The notes under the pieces were generated by a model, which saw nothing but the letters and a program-made list of their open reading frames with translations, did not search any database and was not told the origin of the DNA. Both the position numbers and the translations under genes were made by a program. Of a stretch of DNA of 64,000 bases, positions 1 to 8,834 are shown one piece after another. Within the stretch, counting starts at the first letter, position 1. Each line of letters opens with the position of its first letter. This DNA comes from Cyanobium sp. CACIAM 14 (GTDB lineage: Bacteria > Cyanobacteriota > Cyanobacteriia > PCC-6307 > Cyanobiaceae), in contig JMRP01000006.1 in assembly GCA_000708525.1 (NCBI GenBank), forward strand, positions 37,909 through 101,908. Reading direction: 5' to 3'.

Positions 1-255
1 AGCTTTCTTGCGAACAAGTGGTATCTCGATGCCATCAACGAGAAACTGTTCGTGCTGGGCAGCCGCCGGCTGGCGCGCCAGGTGCTCGATGTCGACTCGA
101 AGGTGGTGGATGGGGTGGTCAACCTCACGGGCCTGCTGACCCTGGGAAGCGGCGAGGGTCTCAAGTACTTCGAGACCGGGCGGGTGCAGTTCTATGCCCT
201 GATCGTCTTCGGCGGGGTCATCGGACTGGTGGTCCTCTTCGGTGCCTTCGGCTGA
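1..255 (+). CDS. ndhF: NAD(P)H-quinone oxidoreductase subunit 5 (NdhF), 3' end
   Basis: This is the last 84 codons of a gene whose start lies before the window. The frame is open from base 1 (reads SFLANKWYLDAINEKLF) to the stop at 253-255. The tail ends in a single hydrophobic helix (FYALIVFGGVIGLVVLF), as expected for the C-terminal membrane helix of NdhF, the proton-pumping antiporter-like subunit of the cyanobacterial NDH-1 complex in the thylakoid membrane. The motif LTLGSGEGLKYFETGRVQFY matches NdhF1 C-termini as I remember them. In many cyanobacteria ndhF is directly followed by ndhD; here two sugar-related genes lie between them. Confidence 0.9.
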   Translation, partial: SFLANKWYLDAINEKLFVLGSRRLARQVLDVDSKVVDGVVNLTGLLTLGSGEGLKYFETGRVQFYALIVFGGVIGLVVLFGAFG

Positions 256-277
256 TCCCCCCGTGCCTGCCGGCTCG

Positions 278-1555
278 ATGCGCGAGGTTCCAGCACAGGC
301 GCCAAAGGTGCGGCTGGCGGTCGTCGCCGGTCATCCCGTCCAGTACGTCGCCCCTTGGCTGGAGCAGCTGGCCCGGGAGCCCGCACTGGAGCTGAAGGTG
401 TTCTATCTGTGGGATCTGGGGGTCTCCGAGGCGCGCGACCCCGGTTTTCTCAAGCCCCTGCAATGGGACATCCCCCTGCTGGAGGGCTACCAGCACGTCT
501 TCATCCCGAACCGTTCGAGGACTCCGGGCAACCAGCATTTCCTCGGCTACATCAACCCTTCCCTCAACGGAGTGCTGAGGGACTGGAATCCCGATGTGGT
601 GCTGCTGATGAACTACGCGTTCCTCAGCTACCTGATGCTGCTGATCGATCCCCGCTTCTGGACCATCCCGTTCCTCTTCCGGGGGGATTCCCACGATCTG
701 GCCCGCTCTCCCGGCCTTCGCGCCTCGCTGGGGCGAGCCCTGCGCGGGCTGATCTTCCGCCGCTTCGCGGGGTTCCTGGTGGTGGGCGAGGCCAATCGCA
801 GCTACTACCGCCGTTGCGGTGTCCCCTGCTCCAGGCTCGTCGAGGCCCCCCACGCGGTCGACAACGCCCGGTTCCTTGCGGCCGCCGCCGAAGCTCGCCG
901 GGACGCCCAGGCGCTGCGGGACCAGCTGGGCATCCCCCATCGCCGAAGCGTGGTGCTCTTCGTCGGCAAGTTCGTGGACGTGAAGAGGCCATTCGACATC
1001 CTCGAGGCCTTCGCCCGCCTGCCCGAAGGCCTACGGGACGACGGGGCGCTGGTCTTCGTGGGGGACGGTCCCCACGGCCCCTCCCTGATCCAGCGGGCCG
1101 CCGACGCGGGCCTGAGCAACGTGCATGTGCTGCCTTTCCAGAACCAGCAGGCGATGCCCGCGATCTATGCCCTCGGCAACGTGCTGGTCCTGGCCTCGCA
1201 GTCGGAGACCTGGGGTCTGGTGGTCAACGAGGCGATGAATCTGGAATGCCCGGCCATCGTCAGCGACCACGTGGGCTGTCGTGGGGATCTGGTGGTGGAG
1301 GGCCACACCGGATGGATCTACCCCACGGGAAACGTCGACGCCCTCAGCCGCTGCCTGCGCGAGGCCCTGGAGGATCCGGAACGACTCCATGCCATGGGCC
1401 GGCAGGCCCGTCGCCATGTGGAGGCGTTCAACTTCGCCGGCATCACCGATGGCCTGCTGCGTGCCATCGAAGCCTGTGGCACCGGCGGCCGCAGCGGCAG
1501 CACCGGCGGTCCGCTGGAGCAGCCGCCCAGGGTCACCTCCCGGTCGTCCGGCTGA
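278..1555 (+). CDS. GT4-family glycosyltransferase
   Basis: A 425-residue protein with the two-Rossmann GT-B layout of family 4 retaining glycosyltransferases. The N-terminal half starts with VRLAVVAGHPVQY. The C-terminal nucleotide-sugar half has VLFVGKFVDVKRPFDILEAF, VFVGDGPHGPSL and the E-x7-E pair ETWGLVVNE near residues 310-318. It should transfer a sugar from an NDP-sugar to a lipid, glycan or other acceptor in the cytoplasm; the acceptor cannot be told from sequence. I chose the ATG at 278; a GTG at 242 in the same frame would overlap the end of ndhF. The following gene is a ChbG/HpnK-type deacetylase, so the pair may build or modify a surface glycan or glycolipid. Confidence 0.85.
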   Translation: MREVPAQAPKVRLAVVAGHPVQYVAPWLEQLAREPALELKVFYLWDLGVSEARDPGFLKPLQWDIPLLEGYQHVFIPNRSRTPGNQHFLGYINPSLNGVLRDWNPDVVLLMNYAFLSYLMLLIDPRFWTIPFLFRGDSHDLARSPGLRASLGRALRGLIFRRFAGFLVVGEANRSYYRRCGVPCSRLVEAPHAVDNARFLAAAAEARRDAQALRDQLGIPHRRSVVLFVGKFVDVKRPFDILEAFARLPEGLRDDGALVFVGDGPHGPSLIQRAADAGLSNVHVLPFQNQQAMPAIYALGNVLVLASQSETWGLVVNEAMNLECPAIVSDHVGCRGDLVVEGHTGWIYPTGNVDALSRCLREALEDPERLHAMGRQARRHVEAFNFAGITDGLLRAIEACGTGGRSGSTGGPLEQPPRVTSRSSG

Positions 1556-1618
1556 GCGGCGATGGATCGGCTGGCCGAGTACTTGAAGCGCGGATGGCAC
1601 GGCAAGGGGAACCATGCG

Positions 1619-2404
1619 GTGACCGATGTGATCATCAATGCCGACGATCTCGGTTACTCCGAGGCCGTCAACCTGGCGATCGAGCAGGCCCTGAGCCTGG
1701 GCAGGATCAGCAGCGCCACCCTGATGGCCAACGCGCCGGCCACGTCCGGCGGCCTGGCGGTGGCCCGCCGCCATCCCGAGGCCAGCGTCGGCATCCACCT
1801 CAATCTGACCGAGTTCGAACCGCTCTCGGATCCCGCGCCACTCCGAGACGTGGGCCTGCTCGACGGGTCGGGGCGTTTCGCCGGCACCATCCGCTCCTTC
1901 AGGGCAAGCCGGGCCCTGCAAAGGGCCTGCTTCGCTGAACTGGACGCCCAGATCCAGCATCTGCGGGACCAGGGATTCCATCCCTCCCATCTGGATTCCC
2001 ACCATCACATCCACACGATCGGCTGGATGCTGCCCGTGGTGCAGCGACTGCAGCGAAGACACGCCATCCGCAGGCTCCGCAACACGATGAACGTGTACGG
2101 GGGCAGGGACGTCGACGGCAGCCCGGCGCGGCGAGCTCCTTCCCTCCGGCTGCGGTCCGCGAAGCGGGCCTGGCAAGTGGCGATGCGCCTGGGGGGTGGC
2201 CGCCTGCCAGAGGTGTTCACCGGCCTTCACATCTTCCTGGAGGATCCCTCCCGCCCCGAATTTCTCTCGGCGTCCTCGATCGAACTGATGTGCCACCCCG
2301 GCCAGGATGGCTTCGAAGCGGAAACGGCGCGGCTGCTCGATCCCGGCAGGCCGGTGCTCGATGGCCGCTTCCGCCTGCAGACCTTCCACGACCTGCCTGA
2401 CTGA
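1619..2404 (+). CDS. ChbG/HpnK (YdjC-like) family carbohydrate deacetylase
   Basis: The protein begins IINADDLGYSEAVNLAI and contains GIHLNLTEFEPL and LDSHHHIHTIG, the Asp-Asp and His clusters that bind the metal in YdjC/ChbG/HpnK deacetylases. Characterised members remove acetyl groups from N-acetylated sugars; HpnK members are tied to hopanoid loci. The family fold begins right at the GTG at 1619, which has an AAGGGG ribosome site about 9 bases upstream, so I prefer it to the in-frame ATG at 1562, which would add 19 residues. It follows the GT4 gene closely and is probably co-transcribed. A link to hopanoids or surface glycan is an inference from context only. Confidence 0.82.
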   Translation: MTDVIINADDLGYSEAVNLAIEQALSLGRISSATLMANAPATSGGLAVARRHPEASVGIHLNLTEFEPLSDPAPLRDVGLLDGSGRFAGTIRSFRASRALQRACFAELDAQIQHLRDQGFHPSHLDSHHHIHTIGWMLPVVQRLQRRHAIRRLRNTMNVYGGRDVDGSPARRAPSLRLRSAKRAWQVAMRLGGGRLPEVFTGLHIFLEDPSRPEFLSASSIELMCHPGQDGFEAETARLLDPGRPVLDGRFRLQTFHDLPD

Positions 2405-2521
2405 GACAGGCCCGCCCCGGCACCCCGCGCGCCTCCCTTCGATCTGTGTGACATCGCCCACGGGTGGCCTGTCCCGCAGGTCGGTATTTCTACACTCCGC
2501 CCAGATGGACAGCACCGTTCT

Positions 2522-4123
2522 GTGCCCTTTCCCTGGCTGAGCACCGCGATTCTGTTCCCGATCGGTGCCGCTCTGCTGATCCCCTTCGTGCCCGACAAGG
2601 GCGATGGCCGGCAGGTGCGCTGGTATGCCCTCGGGGTCGCCCTGGTCACCTTCCTGGTCACGGTCGGCGGCTACCTGAACGGCTACGACCCGGCTGATCC
2701 CGGCCTGCAGCTGACGGAGCGGGTGCAGTGGCTTCCCGACCTCGGGCTGGCCTGGTCGGTGGGTGCCGACGGCCTGTCGATGCCCCTGATCCTGCTCACC
2801 AGCTTCATCACGGCCCTGGCCTGCCTGGCCGCCTGGCCGGTGAGCTTCAAGCCCAAGCTCTTCTACTTCCTGCTGCTGGCCATGGACGGAGGCCAGATTG
2901 CGGTCTTCGCGGTACAGGACATGCTGCTGTTCTTCCTGGCCTGGGAACTGGAGCTGATCCCCGTCTATCTGCTGCTGGCCATCTGGGGCGGCAAGAAACG
3001 CCAGTACGCCGCCACCAAGTTCATTCTCTACACCGCCGGCAGCTCCCTGTTCATCCTGCTGGCGGGGCTGGCCATGGGGTTCTTCGGCGGCGGCCCCCCC
3101 AGCTTCGAGTTCACGGAGCTGGCCACCAGGAACTTCGGCACCGGCTTCCAGGTGGTCTGCTACGCCGCGCTGCTGATCGCCTTCGGGGTCAAGCTACCGG
3201 TGGTTCCCCTCCACACCTGGCTTCCCGATGCCCACGGGGAGGCGACCGCCCCAGTGCACATGCTGCTGGCGGGGATTCTGCTGAAGATGGGCGGCTATGC
3301 CCTGCTGCGCTTCAACGTGCAGCTTCTCCCGGAGGCCCACATCCAGTTCGCCCCCCTGCTGGTGATCCTTGGGGTGGTCAACATCATCTACGCGGCGTTG
3401 ACCTCCTTCGCCCAGCGCAACCTGAAGCGGAAGATCGCCTACAGCTCGATCAGTCACATGGGATTCGTGCTGATCGGCATCGGCAGTCTCAGCGACCTGG
3501 GAACGAGCGGCGCCATGCTCCAGATGATCAGCCATGGCCTGATCGGCGCCAGCCTGTTCTTTCTTGTAGGCGCCACCTACGACCGCACCCACACCCTGCA
3601 GCTCGAGGAGATGGGTGGCGTCGGCCAGAAGATGCGCAAGATGTTCGCTCTTTGGACGGTCTGCTCCCTGGCCTCGCTGGCACTCCCGGGGATGAGCGGC
3701 TTCGTCTCGGAGCTGATGGTCTTCGTCGGCTTCGCCACCAGCGAGGCCTACAGCCTCGGCTTCCGGGTGGTGATCGCGGTGCTCGCAGCGGTCGGGGTGA
3801 TCCTCACACCGATCTATCTGCTGTCGATGCTGCGGGAGATCTTCTTCGGCAAGGAAAATGCCGAGCTTGCCTCCCATACCCATCTGGTGGATGCAGAACC
3901 ACGGGAGATCTACGTGATCTCCTGTCTGCTGGTTCCGATCATCGGCATCGGCCTCTACCCTCGCCTGGTCACCGACAGCTACAGGGCGGCGATCGAGACG
4001 CTCGTCGACCGGGAGGCCGTGGCCCTCGTGCGGGCCGGTCGCCTGCCCATGCAGCCCGTGATGGCCGGCAAGACGCTCGCCAGCCTGCCGGCCTCACGGC
4101 TGCATGCTCCCGCGATCGGCTGA
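2522..4123 (+). CDS. ndhD: NAD(P)H-quinone oxidoreductase subunit 4 (NdhD)
   Basis: A 533-residue polytopic membrane protein of the NuoM/NdhD family, a proton-translocating subunit of NDH-1. Signature stretches include [20 protein letters not shown] (conserved helix-5 Glu), [20 protein letters not shown] (conserved Lys), [16 protein letters not shown] and [13 protein letters not shown]. The start is uncertain: the GTG at 2522 has no obvious ribosome site, and an ATG at 2505 in another frame reads [11 protein letters not shown] then stops. A missing base between 2522 and 2525 would join that ATG to the main frame. The C-terminal tail after about residue 495 is variable and Ala-rich. Confidence 0.93.
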   Translation: MPFPWLSTAILFPIGAALLIPFVPDKGDGRQVRWYALGVALVTFLVTVGGYLNGYDPADPGLQLTERVQWLPDLGLAWSVGADGLSMPLILLTSFITALACLAAWPVSFKPKLFYFLLLAMDGGQIAVFAVQDMLLFFLAWELELIPVYLLLAIWGGKKRQYAATKFILYTAGSSLFILLAGLAMGFFGGGPPSFEFTELATRNFGTGFQVVCYAALLIAFGVKLPVVPLHTWLPDAHGEATAPVHMLLAGILLKMGGYALLRFNVQLLPEAHIQFAPLLVILGVVNIIYAALTSFAQRNLKRKIAYSSISHMGFVLIGIGSLSDLGTSGAMLQMISHGLIGASLFFLVGATYDRTHTLQLEEMGGVGQKMRKMFALWTVCSLASLALPGMSGFVSELMVFVGFATSEAYSLGFRVVIAVLAAVGVILTPIYLLSMLREIFFGKENAELASHTHLVDAEPREIYVISCLLVPIIGIGLYPRLVTDSYRAAIETLVDREAVALVRAGRLPMQPVMAGKTLASLPASRLHAPAIG

Positions 4124-4272
4124 GCCGGCGGCTTCCATTCCTTCCTCCTCAGCCTTCGACCCAGCGCCGGCGGCGAGGTGTTCCGGTTACGAAACTCTGC
4201 GCAGGCCCCCGCCGGAACCTCTGCCCTCCGGTGAGGATGCCTACGCTCCTGCATCGCACAGCAAGCGTCTCC

Positions 4273-4665
4273 ATGCGCCAGATCAACTTCCTCCTGATCT
4301 TCAGCTTCGGCCTGGCGACGGTGATGTTCACCCTCGAGAACACCACGGCCACCACCGTGCACTTCCTGCCGGGAGTGAGCACCACCCTGCCACTGGCGGC
4401 TCTTCTGCTGGTGGTGGGTGGCATCGGTGCCACGGCCGCCTGGATCTACGCCGTCTGGAGCGGGGTGGTGAAGAAGGTGGAAACCCTCCAGAACGCCGGT
4501 GAGGTGGAAGCCCAGCAGGTGCGCATCACCGAGCTGGAGAACGACCTGCGCCGCTATCGGGCCACGGTGGACGCCCAGCTGGGGCTGCTGCCGGCCGCGG
4601 GGGGGAGTTCGGCCCGCTCCTCCGAGGCGGAGAGCGAGGAAGGGCTCTCCGTGGTGAGCGACTGA
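4273..4665 (+). CDS. LapA-domain (DUF1049) membrane protein
   Basis: A 130-residue protein with two predicted membrane helices (about residues 3-20 and 34-57) separated by a short loop, followed by a charged helix (about 60-95) that looks like a coiled coil and a Ser/Glu-rich tail. This is the layout of LapA/DUF1049 proteins, which in E. coli act with LapB in envelope control; the cyanobacterial role is not established. I start at ATG 4273 because the first helix (INFLLIFSFGLATVMFTLEN) follows at once; an in-frame ATG at 4237 would add 12 residues. It lies between ndhD and scpA on the same strand. Confidence 0.75.
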   Translation: MRQINFLLIFSFGLATVMFTLENTTATTVHFLPGVSTTLPLAALLLVVGGIGATAAWIYAVWSGVVKKVETLQNAGEVEAQQVRITELENDLRRYRATVDAQLGLLPAAGGSSARSSEAESEEGLSVVSD

Positions 4666-4711
4666 CGAGGCAGCTGGGTCGTCCTCTCCACCGCCGGGAG
4701 GGCCACGACTG

Positions 4712-5677
4712 GTGCCTTCCGGCATCCGCCGGTACCTTTCGGTCGGGAGGCACCTCCGGAGCGGGACATCGCGCGTGGCTGAAGCGGGCGCCAGGCTGGC
4801 CATCCGGTTGCTGCAGGACGCGGCGGAACGGGGTGACATCGATCCCTGGGATGTGGATGTGATCGCCGTCGTGGACGGCTTTCTCGACCAGCTGCGCCAG
4901 CGCATCGAGCTCCCTCGCCGGCTGGCCCGGCATGGGGGGAGCTACGAGAGGGATCTGGCCGACTCCAGTGAGGCGTTCCTGGCGGCGTCGGTGCTGGTGG
5001 GCCTGAAGGCGGAACTGCTGGAATCGGCCACCTTCCCACCGGAACCGCTGCTGGAGGATTCCTTCGCCGAGGAAGATGACGGCCCTGGCTGGGACAGCGC
5101 CACTCTGGTGCTGCCGCCGAGGCCGGAACGCCATCTGCGGCGACGGCCTGTGGCCCCACCGCCCCTGCGGCGTCCCGTCACCCTTGGTGAGCTTATCCGC
5201 CAGCTGGAGGACATCGCCGAGCGGCTCGAGCAGGACGGCGGGGCTGGCAAGCCCCGCCCCCGCCAGCGTCGGTTCAGCGAACGGGCCGCCATCGCCCAGG
5301 TGGCCGCCCTGGCCCACCGGGAAAAGTTGCCGGAAACCACCGCCGCCCTCAGTCGCTTCCTGCAGCACTGGACACCCACAGCCACCTGTGGCGCCTGGGT
5401 GAGCTTCGACGCTCTGGTGCAGGCCTGGGCAGAGGCCGTGGAGAGCAGCGGCCAAGCCACCTCGGAGGAAGATCTCGACCGGGACCGGGTGGGCGTGTTC
5501 TGGGCGCTGCTGTTCCTCTCCTCCCAGGGCAAGGTGGAACTGGAGCAGGCAGGCGGCCTCTACGGCCCGCTGAGCCTCCGGCGCCTGCGGGAGGAAAGCG
5601 GCGATCCGGTCGTGCTGCCGCGGCTTCCGGCCAAGGGGTCAGATGGGGGGCCGGCTCGTGAGGCAATGGCAGCCTGA
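4712..5677 (+). CDS. scpA: segregation and condensation protein A
   Basis: The N-terminal region (LAIRLLQDAAERGDIDPWDVDVIAVVDGFLDQL) matches the ScpA signature in which a helix is followed by an IxxWDxDI-like motif. The C-terminal region around residues 250-290 has the winged-helix part that contacts SMC (RVGVFWALLFLSSQGKVELEQ). ScpA is the kleisin bridge of the SMC-ScpA-ScpB condensin that organises the chromosome. The length with the GTG at 4712 is 321; an in-frame GTG at 4775 would start just before the conserved helix and is equally plausible. The middle part (about 110-190) is Pro/Arg-rich and poorly conserved. Confidence 0.82.
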   Translation: MPSGIRRYLSVGRHLRSGTSRVAEAGARLAIRLLQDAAERGDIDPWDVDVIAVVDGFLDQLRQRIELPRRLARHGGSYERDLADSSEAFLAASVLVGLKAELLESATFPPEPLLEDSFAEEDDGPGWDSATLVLPPRPERHLRRRPVAPPPLRRPVTLGELIRQLEDIAERLEQDGGAGKPRPRQRRFSERAAIAQVAALAHREKLPETTAALSRFLQHWTPTATCGAWVSFDALVQAWAEAVESSGQATSEEDLDRDRVGVFWALLFLSSQGKVELEQAGGLYGPLSLRRLREESGDPVVLPRLPAKGSDGGPAREAMAA

Positions 5678-5723
5678 GCGTTCTCCTTAGGCTGTGCGCT
5701 CACTCCGACATGAAAAGACGCCG

Positions 5724-6905
5724 ATGAAGGCGATGATCCTGGCGGCAGGCAAGGGCACAAGGGTGCGTCCGATCACGCATACCACGCCCAAACCGATGAT
5801 TCCGATCCTGCAGAAACCCGTGATGGAGTTCCTGCTCGAGCTGCTGCGGGTGCATGGCTTCGATGAAATCATGGTGAATGTCTCCCATCTGGCGGAGGAG
5901 ATCGAGAACTACTTTCGTGATGGCCAGCGTTTCGGCGTCCAGATCGCCTACAGCTTCGAAGGACGCATCGAAGATGGTGAACTGATCGGTGAGGCACTCG
6001 GTTCGGCTGGCGGCCTGAAGAAAATCCAGGATTTCCAGCCCTTCTTCGATGACACCTTCGTGGTGCTCTGCGGCGACGCCCTGATCGATCTTGACCTCAC
6101 TGAGGCCGTCCGTCGCCATAGGCAGAAGGGGGCCATGGCCAGCCTCATCACCAAACGGGTGCCCCGCGATCAGGTCAGCAGCTACGGCGTGGTGGTCACC
6201 GACGAGCAAGGAAAGGTGCTCTCGTTCCAGGAGAAACCCTCCCTGGAGGAGGCCGCCAGCGACATGATCAACACCGGGATCTACATCTTCGAGCCGGAGG
6301 TCCTCGACTTCATCCCGAGCGGCGAACCTTTCGACATCGCAGGGGATCTGTTCCCGAAGCTGGTGGAATCAGGAGCCCCCTTCTATGCTTTGCCCATGGA
6401 ATTCGAGTGGGTGGATATCGGCAAAGTCCCAGATTACTGGCAGGCCATCCGTAGTGTGCTGCAGGGCCATGTGCGCCAGGTTCAGATCCCCGGCAAAGAG
6501 GTAAGGCCTGGCATCTACGCGGGCCTGAACGTCGCGGCCGACTGGGACAGGATCCATGTGGAAGGTCCGATCTTCGTGGGTGGCATGACCAGGATAGAGA
6601 ACGGCGCCACCATCATCGGGCCCGCCATGATCGGCCCAAGTTGTCACATCTGCGAGGGAGCCACGATCGACAATTCGATCATCTTCGATTACTCCCGCAT
6701 CGGCCCCGGCGTTCAGCTGGTGGAGAAGCTCGTGTTCGGCCGCTATTGCGTGGATCGCAACGGCGATCACTTCGATCTCCAGGAAGCCGCCCTCGACTGG
6801 TTGATCACGGATTCACGCCGTCAGGATCTGGCCGCTCCCTCACCCCAGCAGAAGGCCATGGCCGAGCTGCTGGGCAGCGACCTCGCCGTCAGCCACGCCC
6901 ACTAG
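5724..6905 (+). CDS. sugar nucleotidyltransferase (mannose-1-phosphate guanylyltransferase-like)
   Basis: A 393-residue protein. The N-terminus MILAAGKGTRVRPITHTTPK is the classic nucleotide-binding signature of NTP-transferases with the catalytic Arg and Lys. LCGDALIDLDL supplies the metal-binding Asp. From about residue 255 onward, hexapeptide-repeat-like sequence (ENGATIIGPAMIGPSCHICE) forms a left-handed beta helix. The enzyme should activate a sugar 1-phosphate to an NDP-sugar for glycan synthesis. Cyanobacterial relatives are usually named mannose-1-phosphate guanylyltransferase, but substrate is not visible in the sequence. The ATG at 5724 fits the family start; an upstream ATG-like start at 5694 would add 10 residues. 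Its last 66 bases overlap the 3' end of metF on the other strand. Confidence 0.85.
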   Translation: MKAMILAAGKGTRVRPITHTTPKPMIPILQKPVMEFLLELLRVHGFDEIMVNVSHLAEEIENYFRDGQRFGVQIAYSFEGRIEDGELIGEALGSAGGLKKIQDFQPFFDDTFVVLCGDALIDLDLTEAVRRHRQKGAMASLITKRVPRDQVSSYGVVVTDEQGKVLSFQEKPSLEEAASDMINTGIYIFEPEVLDFIPSGEPFDIAGDLFPKLVESGAPFYALPMEFEWVDIGKVPDYWQAIRSVLQGHVRQVQIPGKEVRPGIYAGLNVAADWDRIHVEGPIFVGGMTRIENGATIIGPAMIGPSCHICEGATIDNSIIFDYSRIGPGVQLVEKLVFGRYCVDRNGDHFDLQEAALDWLITDSRRQDLAAPSPQQKAMAELLGSDLAVSHAH

Positions 6906-7799
6906 CTCCGCCAGCCGCAGGATCTCTGGGATGCGATGTTCCGCCTTGATCGCCATCAGGTGCACCCCCTGGGCGATCGACCGGTAGGCGGCCACCTGCT
7001 CGGCCGCGATCGCCACACCCTCGGCCGCCGGGTCGGCCGCAGCCGCCAGGCGGTCGATCAGGCACTGGGGGATGCAGGCCCCGGGGACCACCCGGTTGAT
7101 GAACTCGGCATTGCGGGCCGACTTGAGCAGGAAGACGCCGGCCAGGGCCGGCAGACCGAGCGGACCGGTGATCTCCTCCACGAACCGGCGCAGACAGCCC
7201 GCATCCATCACCATCTGGGTCTGAAGAAAGCGGGCCCCGGCCTCCTGCTTGCGCCGGACCCGGGAACGGAGCCCGCTCCAGCTGGTCGACTGGGGATCGG
7301 CGGCCGCGCCGGGGAAGAGTTCGGTGGCGCCATCCGGCAGGGTCCCCCTGACCGGGTCCTCGCCGGCGTTGAGACGCCGCACCAGCTGCAGCAGCCGCAC
7401 CGCCTCCAGTTCGTTCACGGAGCGGGCATCCGGCTGATCCCCGGCACGCACCGGGTCCCCCGTCAGGCAGAGCAGGTTGCGGATCCCCAGGGCATGGGCT
7501 CCCAGCAGATCGGCCTGCAGGGCGATACGGTTGCGATCACGGCAGGTCATCTGCAGCACCGGTTCGATGCCGGCCTCCAGCAGCAGACGACAGACCGCCA
7601 GGCTGCTCATCCGCATCACGGCGCGGCTGCCATCGGTGACGTTGACCGCGTGCACGAGGCCCCGCAGACCCGCCGCCGCCGCCAGGGTGCGGGAGACATC
7701 CGCTCCCCGTGGAGGCGTCACCTCCGCCGTGACGGCGAAGCGACCTTCCGCCAGGGCCTGTCGAAGCTGCAACGGCCATCTCCATGTCGGGGGCATCAT
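6840..7799 (-). CDS. metF: methylenetetrahydrofolate reductase
   Basis: A 319-residue TIM-barrel flavoprotein that reduces 5,10-methylene-THF to 5-methyl-THF for methionine synthesis. Visible family landmarks are FAVTAEVTPPRGADVSRTL at the N-terminus, VNVTDGSRAVMRMSSLA, QMTCRDRNRIALQADLLGA, LCLTGDPV and FLQTQMVMDAG. The frame extends upstream to 7904, but the two adjacent ATGs at 7799 and 7796 give the expected family length. The gene is divergent from the PedR-like regulator and converges with the nucleotidyltransferase gene, with 66 bases of shared 3' coding sequence. Confidence 0.9.
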   Translation of the reverse strand: MMPPTWRWPLQLRQALAEGRFAVTAEVTPPRGADVSRTLAAAAGLRGLVHAVNVTDGSRAVMRMSSLAVCRLLLEAGIEPVLQMTCRDRNRIALQADLLGAHALGIRNLLCLTGDPVRAGDQPDARSVNELEAVRLLQLVRRLNAGEDPVRGTLPDGATELFPGAAADPQSTSWSGLRSRVRRKQEAGARFLQTQMVMDAGCLRRFVEEITGPLGLPALAGVFLLKSARNAEFINRVVPGACIPQCLIDRLAAAADPAAEGVAIAAEQVAAYRSIAQGVHLMAIKAEHRIPEILRLAELVGVADGEVAAQQLGHGLLLG

Positions 7800-7894
7800 G
7801 GAGCAGCAGCTGCCTAGAGTGAAATACCGCCGCCGGGATGCCCAGGGCTGATCCGAGGCAACCGGCACCTTCCCTGTTCCCGGAGCGGCCCACC

Positions 7895-8158
7895 GTGCAC
7901 CCACGCAGCGAGCTTTCGGAGCGAGAACTGGAGATCATCGAGCTGGTGGCCGCCGGCCTCACCAATCAGGAGATCGCCGGTCAACTCACCATCAGCAAGC
8001 GGACGGTCGACAACCACGTCAGCAACATCTTCACCAAGACGGGCGCCAAGAACCGGGTGGCACTGCTGAACTGGGCCATGGACCATGGCAAGATCTGCCG
8101 CGACGGGTTCAACTGCTGTGCCCTTCCCAGCGAGGAGAACGGCGCGCTGCCGGGCTGA
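7895..8158 (+). CDS. pedR: LuxR-type regulator, PedR-like
   Basis: A single LuxR/NarL helix-turn-helix domain of about 87 residues: LSERELEIIELVAAGLTNQE, then ISKRTVDNHVSNIFTKTGAK. There is no receiver domain. The tail KICRDGFNCCALP carries a cysteine cluster like that of PedR, the cyanobacterial regulator whose conserved Cys receives a thioredoxin redox signal and which controls light-response genes. The GTG at 7895 gives PedR-like length; an ATG at 7838 in the same frame would add 19 residues. It is divergent from metF and convergent with the CYTH gene. The name is from family resemblance and is fairly secure. Confidence 0.78.
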   Translation: MHPRSELSERELEIIELVAAGLTNQEIAGQLTISKRTVDNHVSNIFTKTGAKNRVALLNWAMDHGKICRDGFNCCALPSEENGALPG

Positions 8159-8169
8159 GCCCAGCCGGG

Positions 8170-8197
8170 CTGCGGCGAGGCTCATCCCCCGCCGCAG
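8170..8197. terminator. possible shared hairpin terminator
   Basis: A perfect 8-bp inverted repeat, CTGCGGCG / CGCCGCAG with a 12-base loop, lies between the stop of the PedR-like gene (8158) and the end of the convergent CYTH gene (stop at 8182), partly inside the latter. It could end transcription from both sides. There is no T-tract, so this is only a structural candidate. Confidence 0.3.
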
Positions 8198-8733
8198 GCC
8201 GTCGCCAGCAGGTCGTCACGTTCCCCTGCCGGCCAGTCGGCCAGAGGCCTCCTGGCCAGGGAGGCGTTGCTGAGGTCCCGGCGGTCGGTGATCTCGGTGG
8301 CACACCAGACGGGCAGCTCCAAGGCCCGGTCACCCCGCTCCAGCTCCACTTCGGCCACCACCAGGGGCGCATTGGCGCCCTCGAACACGTCCAGCACCCA
8401 GTCGCCTCCGGGCAGGTCCAGGGCGAAGCGCGTCTTGACGACCCCATGGGCGGCCAGGGCGAGCAGGGCTTCCCCGTCGGAGACGGGAATCGGGTATTCG
8501 AACTCCAGGCGCGCCAGGGCCCGACCCTCGGGGGGCGCAGGGGCCTTGAGTGTGAGGAAAGCGCTCTGGGCTCGCCCAAGCGGCCGAGCCAACCGCACCC
8601 TCAGGCTGAGCCCTTCCTCTCCCGTGGCCAGATACCCCTGGCGGATTGCGGTCTCAGCGTGCAGGCGGTCGCGCAGCTGGTCGCGCCACGCCCCCCCCCT
8701 GACCAGGAAACGGCGCTCGATTTCCAGGGCCAT
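8182..8733 (-). CDS. CYTH domain (triphosphate tunnel metalloenzyme) protein
   Basis: A 183-residue protein starting MALEIERRFLV, the E-x-E-x-K/R opening of the CYTH superfamily (adenylate cyclase IV / thiamine triphosphatase / inorganic triphosphatase). Further landmarks are IRQGYLATGEEGLSLRVRLA, FLTLKAPAPPEGRALARLEFE and VVAEVELERGDRALELP, which supply the alternating charged residues lining the tunnel. It should act on a triphosphate substrate with divalent metal; bacterial members often hydrolyse tripolyphosphate. I use the ATG at 8733 rather than the longer open frame to 8826. It lies just downstream of nadK on the same strand. Confidence 0.82.
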   Translation of the reverse strand: MALEIERRFLVRGGAWRDQLRDRLHAETAIRQGYLATGEEGLSLRVRLARPLGRAQSAFLTLKAPAPPEGRALARLEFEYPIPVSDGEALLALAAHGVVKTRFALDLPGGDWVLDVFEGANAPLVVAEVELERGDRALELPVWCATEITDRRDLSNASLARRPLADWPAGERDDLLATACGGG

Positions 8734-8834
8734 GGCAGGAACGACAGCACAAACGACAGTGACAGGGCGACGATGGAGAAGGAAGCGAGGACAGAGGAGG
8801 CCCCAGTCCAGGGGGACCTCTTGCAATGAGACTC

